Assembly (NCBI GenBank): GCA_017379895.1
Contig: JAFNVH010000036.1
Coordinates: 1 to 46,630, forward strand
Direction of reading: 5' to 3'
Source: Rikenellaceae bacterium
GTDB taxonomy: Bacteria; Bacteroidota; Bacteroidia; Bacteroidales; Rikenellaceae
Length of the DNA stretch: 46,630 bases
Position numbers and translations under genes: made by a program. The notes beneath the pieces were generated by a model. That model saw nothing but the letters and a program-made list of their open reading frames with translations. It was not told the origin of the DNA and ran no database searches. Below are positions 1-7,237 of the stretch, in pieces; the first letter of the stretch is position 1, and every line of letters begins with the position of its first letter.

Positions 1-903
1 CTGCGCGTCTATATGGTCAAGGTGAGTTGCGAGCAGAAGCCCTATCGCAAACTGCTGATGAACGCTTGGGGCGCCAACGTAATCCCCTCGCCCAGCACCA
101 CGACCCGCTTCGGACGCGACATCCTCGCCAAAGACCCCGACTGCGCAGGTAACTTGGGTATAGCCATTTCGGAGGCTGTCGAGGTGGCATTGGAGCACGG
201 CGAGCATACGCGTTACTGCTTAGGCAGCGTGATGAACCACGTGCTGCTGCACCAGACGATCATCGGCGAGGAGGCTCTGCGACAGATGGAGATGGCGGGT
301 GAGGAGCCTGACGTTGTGATTGGTTGTTTCGGTGGCGGCTCGAACTTTGCGGGTATCGGTTTCCCGTTCCTGCGCCGCAACCTCACCGAGGGCAAGCGCA
401 CCCGCATTGTGGCTGTCGAGCCCACATCGTGCCCCAAACTGACACGCGGCGAATTTCAATACGACTTCGGCGATACGGCGGGTATGACCCCGATGATGCC
501 GATGTTCACGCTCGGACACTCGTTCCAACCCTCGAATATCCACGCCGGAGGTCTGCGCTACCACGGTGCAGGCAGCATCGTGAGCCAGCTTTACAAGGAT
601 CGCCTGATCGAAGCTCAATCGGTACCTCAACTCGAAACCTTTGCTGCGGGTATGATGTTCGCCAACAGCGAGGGCATAATCCCCGCACCCGAGTCGTGCC
701 ACGCCATCGCGGTAGCCATTCGCGAGGCCCAGCGTGCCAAGGAGGAGGGACGAGCGAAGACTATTCTGTTCAATCTGTCGGGCAACGGAATGATCGACCT
801 CTACGCCTTCGAGCAATACTTCGCCAACAAACTGACCGATTACGACCTGCCTGAGAGCGAGATTCGCCGCTCGATCGACCAATTGGATAAAATAATTAGG
901 TAG
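1..903 (+). CDS. trpB: TrpB-like tryptophan synthase beta chain (TrpB2 type), 5'-truncated by window edge
   Basis: The frame is open from base 1, so the gene starts outside the window; about 300 codons remain. It is a PLP-dependent fold-type II enzyme of the TrpB2 (TIGR01415-like) group, which joins indole and serine to make tryptophan. The glycine-rich cofactor-phosphate loop GGGSNFAG is visible in CFGGGSNFAGIGFPF, followed by the family-type stretches HAGGLRYHG and ESCHAIA. The PLP-binding lysine lies in the missing N-terminal part. No trp operon neighbour follows, which fits the stand-alone habit of TrpB2 genes. The family is clear; a physiological role in tryptophan synthesis rather than indole salvage is inferred. 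Confidence 0.88.
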   Translation: MRVYMVKVSCEQKPYRKLLMNAWGANVIPSPSTTTRFGRDILAKDPDCAGNLGIAISEAVEVALEHGEHTRYCLGSVMNHVLLHQTIIGEEALRQMEMAGEEPDVVIGCFGGGSNFAGIGFPFLRRNLTEGKRTRIVAVEPTSCPKLTRGEFQYDFGDTAGMTPMMPMFTLGHSFQPSNIHAGGLRYHGAGSIVSQLYKDRLIEAQSVPQLETFAAGMMFANSEGIIPAPESCHAIAVAIREAQRAKEEGRAKTILFNLSGNGMIDLYAFEQYFANKLTDYDLPESEIRRSIDQLDKIIR

Positions 904-933
904 CTAGCGAGAATATCGTTACGTAAAATCTGC

Positions 934-941
934 TAACTTTG
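934..941 (+). promoter_or_regulatory. Bacteroidetes -7 box (TAACTTTG) for the 963 gene
   Basis: TAACTTTG matches the Bacteroidetes -7 consensus TAnnTTTG. It lies 21 bases before the ATG at 963 and overlaps an alternative ATG at 939, which argues that 963 is the true start. No clear -33 TTG is seen at the usual spacing. Confidence 0.55.
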
Positions 942-962
942 TGGAGTAAAGAATTTCGAAAG

Positions 963-1265
963 ATGAAACGAATTCGAATTACCGTTATGCGCATCACGCG
1001 CTATGAGGATCTGATGGCGCAATATGAGAATCCGATCGAGCACGCGTGCGATATGCGCCTCGGGCAGACATTCATCGTCGAGAACGGCGAGCGCCCCGCG
1101 GCGATGTGCGAGAGCGCGTGGCAGACACTGCAACCCTTCGTGCGCGAGCTGGCGGAGGGCGGTGGTAACTTTTTCGATGGTTGGATGCGCAACCCCCATT
1201 CGGCAATGCTCTCGTGCAACGACGGCTTCCGCCCCGTGAGTTTCTATGTTGAAGTGATTGAATAG
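963..1265 (+). CDS. TIGR04076-like small protein
   Basis: The product has 100 residues, begins MKRIRITVMRI and resembles the TIGR04076 family of small cytoplasmic proteins of unknown function. Family-like features are the cysteine near the beginning (HACDMRLGQTF), a second in AAMCESAWQTL, and a third in the C-terminal strand LSCNDGFRPVSFYVEV. The start is placed at 963, not at the in-frame ATG at 939, because 939 falls inside the -7 promoter box. The metallophosphoesterase gene follows after 9 bases, so the two are probably cotranscribed. The three spaced cysteines could be redox-active or bind metal, but nothing in the sequence decides this. Confidence 0.7.
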   Translation: MKRIRITVMRITRYEDLMAQYENPIEHACDMRLGQTFIVENGERPAAMCESAWQTLQPFVRELAEGGGNFFDGWMRNPHSAMLSCNDGFRPVSFYVEVIE

Positions 1266-1274
1266 TTTACCGAA

Positions 1275-2105
1275 ATGAGAACGAACATTTATAGAGCGAT
1301 GATTGCCGTGTGCGCGCTGTTCATCGCCACCGCAGTCGGAGCGCAGGAGCGCACCCCGTTTTTTGTGCAGATTGCCGACCCGCAACTCGGCTTCATAAAC
1401 AAGGGCGACGACTTCGCGCCCGAGCAGGAGCGAATGGAGCGTATCATCGCAAAAGTCAATCAGTTACAACCCGATTTTGTGGTCTTTGCAGGCGACTTGG
1501 TGCATCGAGCAACCGATGAGGCTCGCGAGGCCTTCGATGCGTTGTGCGCTAAGTTCGATAACTCGATTCCGATCTACTTCCTGCCAGGCAACCACGACGT
1601 GGGTAACGACGCCACAAACGATGCCATTGAGCAGTTCATCGCGCACTACGGTCACGATCGTTTCGTGCGCAAAGAGCACGCCTACTCGATCGTAGGTTAC
1701 AATTCGTGCGTCATCAAGGCCGAGACCGACGCCGAACCAAATGAATATCGCTGGTTGCGTAAGCAGCTGCGACGTCTGCCGCGCCGCCGCCCGATGATCG
1801 TCGTTGCTCACCACCCTATCTTCGTCAATGACCTGAACGAGAAGGTTACATACGAAAACCTCACGCCCGAAATGCGCGCTAAGTATCTGGCTCTGTTCGA
1901 GCACTTTGGTGTCGACCTCGTGCTGGCAGGGCACCTGCATATGTGCGCACGCGGCGAGTATCACGGTATCGAATTGGTCACTTCGGGACCCGCAGGTCGC
2001 ACGCTCGGACGCGACGGATCGGGCATCACGATCGTCACCGTCGAGGGCGGTAAACCCTCGGCTACTTACTACGAGATTGACGAAATCCCCACAGCAATCG
2101 ATTAA
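1275..2105 (+). CDS. Secreted calcineurin-like metallophosphoesterase (CPPED1-like)
   Basis: The 276-residue product has an N-terminal signal peptide ending near VGAQ (residue 24) and a complete metallophosphoesterase core. Metal-ligand motifs are D35-P-Q37 (DPQLGF), GDLV at 73-76, GNHD at 105-108, the HH pair at 179-180 and GHLH at 219-222. The DPQ triad in place of the usual DxH is typical of the CPPED1-like subgroup. A periplasmic, dimetal phosphoesterase is expected, but the substrate cannot be read from sequence. It lies 9 bases behind the TIGR04076-like gene and probably shares its promoter. Confidence 0.85.
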   Translation: MRTNIYRAMIAVCALFIATAVGAQERTPFFVQIADPQLGFINKGDDFAPEQERMERIIAKVNQLQPDFVVFAGDLVHRATDEAREAFDALCAKFDNSIPIYFLPGNHDVGNDATNDAIEQFIAHYGHDRFVRKEHAYSIVGYNSCVIKAETDAEPNEYRWLRKQLRRLPRRRPMIVVAHHPIFVNDLNEKVTYENLTPEMRAKYLALFEHFGVDLVLAGHLHMCARGEYHGIELVTSGPAGRTLGRDGSGITIVTVEGGKPSATYYEIDEIPTAID

Positions 2106-2128
2106 TCGAAATTTTTCCGAGATCATTG

Positions 2129-2161
2129 TTGCGATTATTCGCGCACTTTTCGCTACCTTTG
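2129..2161 (+). promoter_or_regulatory. Promoter of the 2184 gene (TTG ... TACCTTTG)
   Basis: TACCTTTG at 2154-2161 is a perfect Bacteroidetes -7 box. A TTG at 2129-2131 lies 22 bases upstream, slightly longer than the usual 19-21. The ATG follows at 2184, giving a very short leader. Confidence 0.6.
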
Positions 2162-2183
2162 CAGCCTGAAAAAAACGAATACA

Positions 2184-2756
2184 ATGGAACAATCGCAATA
2201 CTACAACGAATACGAAGAGAAGTTGCAGATCGAACTGCTCAAACTCTGCACCTCGCACGGCATGTTGGAGGGTACGTTGCTCGCCTCGGACGACATCGAC
2301 GAGCGCTGGAACGACTACGCCTCGCACTATATGGCCGACTCGGTGAGCCAGATTAACACCTTCCCCGCAGCCGCAATCGCGTGGGCAGGCTATGTCGGTA
2401 TGGCCGTTGCACACCGCTGGGACGAGGATTGGGAGAAGTACGCCAAGGAGGAGTATGAGGCTCTGCACGGCGAGCGCGGTTTCGACGATATGGACGAACA
2501 TATCGTGCAGCACATTCTGGGTCTGACGCTCGAATCGGAGGAGGCTACCAAGATCGAGGATATGATGCGCAGTTGCGCACATATGGCGATGACGCTGATC
2601 CGCCGCGAGCAGGTCGAGGGACAGAGCACCAAAGCCTTCTACATTTTTGCACGAACGGCCAAAGTGTTATTCCGCATCGGTGCCGCGTTGGAGTTGCGAC
2701 GTTTGGGTTATCGTTTCGAAAAAGTAGATATGGGAAATCAGCCGCTTTACTCGTAA
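2184..2756 (+). CDS. Conserved hypothetical protein, cytoplasmic
   Basis: I do not recognise this 190-residue protein. It has no signal peptide or membrane segment, is rich in acidic and aromatic residues, and reads as mostly alpha-helical (EEKLQIELLKLC near the start, then WNDYASHYMADSV and WDEDWEKYAKEEYEAL). The C-terminal part holds SCAHMAMTLIRREQ and a helix AKVLFRIGAALELRRLGY. It has its own promoter immediately upstream and a terminator overlapping its stop codon, so it is a single-gene transcription unit. A small structural or regulatory protein of Bacteroidetes is the most that can be said. Confidence 0.65.
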   Translation: MEQSQYYNEYEEKLQIELLKLCTSHGMLEGTLLASDDIDERWNDYASHYMADSVSQINTFPAAAIAWAGYVGMAVAHRWDEDWEKYAKEEYEALHGERGFDDMDEHIVQHILGLTLESEEATKIEDMMRSCAHMAMTLIRREQVEGQSTKAFYIFARTAKVLFRIGAALELRRLGYRFEKVDMGNQPLYS

Positions 2757-2777
2757 TGAGTAAGCGGCTATTTTTTT
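2740..2777 (+). terminator. Rho-independent terminator overlapping the stop codon of the 2184 gene
   Basis: AGCCGCTTTACTC (2740-2752) pairs with GAGTAAGCGGCT (2758-2769) with one bulged T. The 5-base loop contains the TAA stop codon, and seven T residues follow. Confidence 0.85.
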
Positions 2778-2821
2778 CGCAAAAAAGGGCCGCGAAACGG
2801 CTCAATCGTCGAAAAAAATCG

Positions 2822-2829
2822 TATCTTTG
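2822..2829 (+). promoter_or_regulatory. -7 box (TATCTTTG) for carB
   Basis: TATCTTTG is a perfect -7 box. It is 109 bases before the carB ATG, so the transcript has a leader of about 100 bases. No TTG is seen at the usual -33 distance. Confidence 0.6.
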
Positions 2830-2869
2830 TACGAATAACTGTCGGCGTGCGCGCGTATGCAGCCGCTAA

Positions 2870-2896
2870 CACCGTAAAAGACACACGCTTACGGTG
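2870..2896 (+). promoter_or_regulatory. Leader hairpin upstream of carB
   Basis: CACCGTAA (2870-2877) and TTACGGTG (2889-2896) form a perfect 8-bp stem with an 11-base loop inside the carB leader. It has no U-tract, so it is not a terminator by itself. It could be an mRNA-stability or regulatory element, but no known pyrimidine riboswitch or PyrR-type fold is recognised. Confidence 0.35.
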
Positions 2897-2938
2897 GATT
2901 TATTATGAAATAATATTTACAAAATACATACTGAACAA

Positions 2939-5900
2939 ATGGCAAATCTTACGAATTCCAAGAAGAAAGTTGTTGTGCTGGGCTCGGGCGCACTCAAAAT
3001 CGGCCAGGCCGGTGAGTTCGACTACTCAGGCTCGCAGGCTCTGAAAGCTATGCGCGAAGAGGGTATTCAGACCGTACTGATCAACCCCAACATCGCAACG
3101 ATCCAAACCTCGGAAGGCATCGCCGACAGCGTCTACTTCCTGCCTGTAACACCCCACTTCGTTGAGGAGATCATCAAAAAAGAGCAGCCCGACGGTATTC
3201 TGCTCGCATTCGGTGGTCAGACCGCACTGAACTGCGGTACGGAGCTCTACCAGAACGGTATTCTGCAAAAGTATGGCGTCGAGGTACTCGGTACTTCGGT
3301 CGAGGCTATTATGGCAACCGAGGACCGCGATCTGTTCGTGAAGAAACTCAACGAGATCGACGTTAAGACCCCCATCTCGCAGGCCGTAGAGTCGATGGAG
3401 GACGCAATCGCTGCCGCTCGCAAGATCGGTTTCCCGATTATGGTTCGCTCGGCATACGCTCTGGGCGGTCTGGGTAGCGGTATCTGCCGCAACGAGGAGG
3501 AGTTCGTAACGTTGTGCGAAAGTTCGTTCGCTTACTCGAAGCAGATTCTGGTCGAGGAGTCGCTCAAAGGCTGGAAGGAGATCGAGTTCGAGGTTATCCG
3601 CGACCGCAACGACCACTGCTTCACCGTAGCAAGTATGGAGAACTTCGACCCGCTGGGTATCCACACCGGTGAGTCGATCGTGGTGGCCCCCACCTGCTCG
3701 CTCGACGAGGGTGAGTTGAAGATGTTGCAGGAGCTCTCGGTTAAGATTATCCGCCATATTGGTATCGTCGGCGAGTGTAACGTTCAGTATGCGTTCAACT
3801 CGGATACGGACGACTACCGCGTTATCGAGGTTAATGCACGTTTGAGCCGTTCGTCGGCTTTGGCATCGAAGGCTACGGGTTATCCTCTGGCATTCGTTGC
3901 TGCAAAGTTGGCGCTGGGTTACACTCTCGACCAGATTGGCGAGATGGGTACTCCCAACTCGGCATATAAGGCTCCCGAGCTGGACTACCTGATCTGCAAG
4001 ATCCCGCGTTGGGACTTGACCAAGTTCGCAGGCGTATCGCGCCAGATCGGCTCGTCGATGAAGTCGGTGGGTGAGATTATGTCGATCGGTAAGTCGTTCG
4101 AGGAGGTTATCCAGAAGGGTCTGCGTATGATCGGCCAGGGTATGCACGGTTTTGTCGGCAACGAGAACCAGCACTTCGATGATCTGGACAAGGAGCTGTC
4201 GAATCCTACCGACCTGCGCGTGTTCGCTATCGCTGAGGCCTTCAAACAGGGCTACACGATCGAGCGTCTGTTCGAGCTGACCAAGATCTCGACCTGGTTC
4301 CTCGAGAAGTTGAAGAACATCTTCGACTACTCGATCGTACTGGGCAGTTTCAACTCGATCGAGGAGATTCCCGCTGAGGTACTTTTGAAGGCAAAGCAGT
4401 TGGGCTTCTCGGACTTCCAGATCGCACGTTTCGCAGGCAAGACCCGCGAGAATATGCACAAGCAGGCGCTGGCAGTTCGCTCGATTCGTAAGAAGAACAA
4501 CGTACTGCCTACCGTTAAGCGAATCAATACAGTTGCGTCGGAGCACCCCGAACTGACCAACTATCTCTATATGACCTATGACGGTCAGGATCACGACATT
4601 CCGTTCTTCAAGAACGAGAAGTCGGTTGTGGTTCTCGGCTCTGGTGCATACCGCATCGGCTCGTCGGTTGAGTTCGACTGGTGCTCGGTGAACGCAATCC
4701 AGACCGCTCGCAAGTTGGGTTACAAGTCGATCATGGTCAACTACAACCCCGAGACCGTTTCGACCGACTACGATATGTGCGACCGTCTGTACTTCGACGA
4801 GTTGTCGTTCGAGCGCGTGATGGACGTTCTCGACCTCGAAACACCGCGCGGCGTGATCGTGTCGGTAGGTGGTCAGATTCCCAACAACTTGGCAATGAAG
4901 CTCTACCATCAGGATATCCCCGTGCTGGGCACCTCGCCCCTGTCAATCGACCGCGCCGAGAACCGTCACAAGTTCTCGAGTATGCTCGACCAGCTGGGTA
5001 TCGACCAGCCCGCATGGAAGGAGCTCACCGATATGAAGGATATCTACGAGTTTGTAGATAAGGTTGGCTACCCCGTTCTGGTACGTCCTTCGTACGTGCT
5101 TTCGGGTGCAGCGATGAACGTGTGCCACAACCAGGATCAGCTCGAGAAGTTCCTCGCAGCTGCTGCCGAGGTATCGAAGGAGTACCCAGTAGTGGTTTCG
5201 CAGTTCTTGCAGAACGCTAAGGAGATCGAGTTCGACGCTGTGGCTAAGGATGGTGAGGTTGTTGAGTACGCAATCTCGGAGCACATCGAGTTTGCAGGCG
5301 TTCACTCGGGTGACGCTACGCTCGTATTCCCGCCCCAGAAGATCTACTTCGAGACGGCTCGCCGAATCAAGAAGATTAGTCGCAAGATCGCTAAGGAGCT
5401 GAACATCAGCGGTCCGTTCAATATTCAGTATCTGGCTAAGAACAACGACGTGAAGGTTATCGAGTGTAATCTGCGTGCGTCGCGTTCGTTCCCCTTCGTT
5501 TCGAAGGTTTTGAAGCGCAACTTCATCGAGACCGCAACCCGCATTATGCTCGATGCTCCCTATAACAAGCCCGATAACAACGCATTCGATATCGATTGGA
5601 TCGGTGTTAAGGCGTCGCAGTTCTCGTTCTCGCGTCTGCACAATGCTGACCCCGTACTGAGCGTCGATATGTCTTCGACCGGTGAGGTTGGTTGCATCGG
5701 CGACGACTTCAACGAGGCTCTGCTTACGTCGATGATCTCGGTTGGTTACTCGATCCCCGAGAAGAACATTATGGTTTCGTCGGGTGACGCTAAGTCGAAG
5801 GTTGATCTGTTGGAGCCCTGCAAGGTATTACAGAAGTACGGCTACAACATCTTCGCTACGAAGGGCACCCAGCGCTTCCTCGGCGAGCACGGTATCGAGG

Positions 5901-6172
5901 CTACAATCGTAGATTGGCCCGATGAGGGAGAGGTTGGTCTGAACGTGATGGACATGATCTCGAAGCACGGTTTCGACCTGATCGTCAACATCCCGAAGAA
6001 CCACACACACCGCGAGCTAACCAACGGCTACAAGATCCGCCGCGCTGCGATCGACCACAATATTCCGCTGATCACCAACGCTCGTTTGGCAAGTGCCTTC
6101 ATCAGCGCTTGCTGCGAGTTGAAGGGCGAGAAGAATATCCAGATCAAGAGCTGGCAGGAGTACAAGATGTAA
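2939..6172 (+). CDS. carB: Carbamoyl-phosphate synthase large subunit
   Basis: CarB makes carbamoyl phosphate from bicarbonate, ammonia supplied by CarA, and two ATP, for arginine and pyrimidine synthesis. At 1077 residues it is full length for the family. Both synthetase halves begin with the repeated motif VVVLGSGALKIGQAGEFDYSG (about residue 11) and VVVLGSGAYRIGSSVEFDWC (about 562). NARLSRSSALASKATGYP and NLRASRSFPFVSK mark the two ATP-grasp active sites. The C-terminal MGS-like allosteric domain is present (YGYNIFATKGTQRFL). No carA lies beside it, so the glutaminase subunit must be encoded elsewhere. Codons are strongly biased, as in the L25 gene, which suggests high expression. A long leader precedes it and a terminator follows. 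Confidence 0.97.
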   Translation: MANLTNSKKKVVVLGSGALKIGQAGEFDYSGSQALKAMREEGIQTVLINPNIATIQTSEGIADSVYFLPVTPHFVEEIIKKEQPDGILLAFGGQTALNCGTELYQNGILQKYGVEVLGTSVEAIMATEDRDLFVKKLNEIDVKTPISQAVESMEDAIAAARKIGFPIMVRSAYALGGLGSGICRNEEEFVTLCESSFAYSKQILVEESLKGWKEIEFEVIRDRNDHCFTVASMENFDPLGIHTGESIVVAPTCSLDEGELKMLQELSVKIIRHIGIVGECNVQYAFNSDTDDYRVIEVNARLSRSSALASKATGYPLAFVAAKLALGYTLDQIGEMGTPNSAYKAPELDYLICKIPRWDLTKFAGVSRQIGSSMKSVGEIMSIGKSFEEVIQKGLRMIGQGMHGFVGNENQHFDDLDKELSNPTDLRVFAIAEAFKQGYTIERLFELTKISTWFLEKLKNIFDYSIVLGSFNSIEEIPAEVLLKAKQLGFSDFQIARFAGKTRENMHKQALAVRSIRKKNNVLPTVKRINTVASEHPELTNYLYMTYDGQDHDIPFFKNEKSVVVLGSGAYRIGSSVEFDWCSVNAIQTARKLGYKSIMVNYNPETVSTDYDMCDRLYFDELSFERVMDVLDLETPRGVIVSVGGQIPNNLAMKLYHQDIPVLGTSPLSIDRAENRHKFSSMLDQLGIDQPAWKELTDMKDIYEFVDKVGYPVLVRPSYVLSGAAMNVCHNQDQLEKFLAAAAEVSKEYPVVVSQFLQNAKEIEFDAVAKDGEVVEYAISEHIEFAGVHSGDATLVFPPQKIYFETARRIKKISRKIAKELNISGPFNIQYLAKNNDVKVIECNLRASRSFPFVSKVLKRNFIETATRIMLDAPYNKPDNNAFDIDWIGVKASQFSFSRLHNADPVLSVDMSSTGEVGCIGDDFNEALLTSMISVGYSIPEKNIMVSSGDAKSKVDLLEPCKVLQKYGYNIFATKGTQRFLGEHGIEATIVDWPDEGEVGLNVMDMISKHGFDLIVNIPKNHTHRELTNGYKIRRAAIDHNIPLITNARLASAFISACCELKGEKNIQIKSWQEYKM

Positions 6173-6195
6173 TCCCACAACAAACGCAATAGAGA

Positions 6196-6222
6196 GGGCT
6201 ACGCCAAGGCGTGGCCCTTTTT
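6196..6222 (+). terminator. Terminator after carB
   Basis: GGGCTACGCC (6196-6205) pairs with GGCGTGGCCC (6208-6217), with one G-U pair and a tight AA-centred loop, followed by TTTTT. Confidence 0.85.
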
Positions 6223-6245
6223 ATACCTTAATATAAATAACGAAT

Positions 6246-6719
6246 ATGGCAGAGCACCTCGAAATAGCCGCCGGCAACAAAGCGGAGCGTTACGCACTAC
6301 TCACCCGACAGATCGAATCGGTCGTGGCGGGCGAGAGCGATCAGATAGCGCGTATGGCAAACATCGCGTCGATGATCCACCACACGTTCGGATTCTGGTG
6401 GACAGGATTCTATCGCGCCGATGGTAACGAACTGATACTCGGACCATTCCAGGGACCGCTGGCGTGCACACGCATCGCCTTCGGGCGTGGTGTGTGTGGC
6501 ACAGCGTGGCGCGAGGAGCACACGATTGTGGTGCCCGACGTCGAGCAATTCGAGGGTCATATCGCGTGCAGCTCGGCCTCACGTAGCGAGATCGTGGTGC
6601 CAATCCGCACGAACGGCACAATCATCGGCGTGCTCGACATCGACAGCCGCGAGCTGGCCACCTTCGACGCCACCGATCAGGAGTGGTTGGAGCGAATTGT
6701 AGAGCTCTTAGTGGCCTAA
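6246..6719 (+). CDS. msrC: GAF-domain free methionine-(R)-sulfoxide reductase
   Basis: The 157-residue protein is one GAF domain matching fRMsr (YebR/MsrC), which reduces free methionine-R-sulfoxide with electrons from thioredoxin. The three family cysteines are present: C74 in PLACTRI, C84 in GRGVCGTA and C108 in GHIACSSASRSEIVVP. The aromatic pocket FWWTGFYR (about 50-57) is also typical. One departure is serine after C108, where an aspartate is common (HIACD). The protein is cytoplasmic and should repair oxidised free methionine. It follows the carB terminator, and no clean promoter is seen in the short gap. Confidence 0.9.
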   Translation: MAEHLEIAAGNKAERYALLTRQIESVVAGESDQIARMANIASMIHHTFGFWWTGFYRADGNELILGPFQGPLACTRIAFGRGVCGTAWREEHTIVVPDVEQFEGHIACSSASRSEIVVPIRTNGTIIGVLDIDSRELATFDATDQEWLERIVELLVA

Positions 6720-6868
6720 AAACTACCCTACCACCACTGCCCTCCACCCGAACGATAATCCGAAAGGCAAGTCCCGTTTCGACTCGCCCGCAGACTCCAT
6801 TTTGACCAACTACGCCGACAGATAAAACAGCAAAGCGGGAAGAATTTGCAAGAAAAACATTTTTTTCG

Positions 6869-6880
6869 GACTTGCAAGTC
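6869..6880. repeat. 12-bp perfect palindrome GACTTGCAAGTC
   Basis: GACTTGCAAGTC is self-complementary. A related TTTGCAAG occurs at 6845-6852. It could be a dimeric repressor or activator site, but no regulator gene is adjacent. Confidence 0.35.
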
Positions 6881-6910
6881 GGAGCGTTAAATCACTAACA
6901 GCCAGATATT

Positions 6911-6958
6911 ACGCTACTCACGAGGCGAGTAAATTACGCCTCGTAGCGTCATTTTATC
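6911..6958 (+). terminator. Strong bulged hairpin, candidate terminator
   Basis: ACGCTA (6911-6916) pairs with TAGCGT (6944-6949) and CGAGGCG (6921-6927) pairs with CGCCTCG (6937-6943). A CTCA bulge lies on the 5' arm and the loop is 9 bases. CATTTTATC follows, a weak U-tract. It is 190 bases past the msrC stop, so it may end that transcript or be part of a structured RNA. Confidence 0.45.
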
Positions 6959-7237
6959 ACATCAAACCGCAAAAATGACCAAAAAATCGGGCTATTTTGA
7001 ATAAAAATTTAAATCTAAACCTCACGTGATTACCGCGCTATAAAACAATAAGTTAAAGCCTGTTACAAATGGGTTCGGCAAGCGTAATAATCCGATGATA
7101 AGACAAATAGCGGGGGTTAAATTTTCATAATTGGAAAATTATTCGTACATTGCACCCCTAAATATTGATTAGCAAACAGATTTTGGGACACAATTCGACA
7201 TTTAATATTATTAATTTCTAGTTTAAAATTTTTAACA

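Larger units (their letters stand above)
6720..7237. other. 518-bp AT-rich intergenic region
   Basis: No convincing gene or tRNA is visible on either strand. The region holds a 12-bp perfect palindrome (6869-6880), a strong bulged hairpin (6911-6949) and, near its end, only an imperfect -7-like TACATTGC (7146-7153). The last part is very A/T-rich and presumably forms the leader of the large lipoprotein gene at 7238. Confidence 0.6.

Noticed and set aside
939..962. Earlier ATG (939) for the TIGR04076-like gene
   Set aside because: It lies within the -7 box, so it would not be transcribed.
6720..7237. Hidden gene or tRNA in the long intergenic region
   Set aside because: No frame of reasonable length with a plausible start, and no cloverleaf or T-loop-like GGTTCAA segment.
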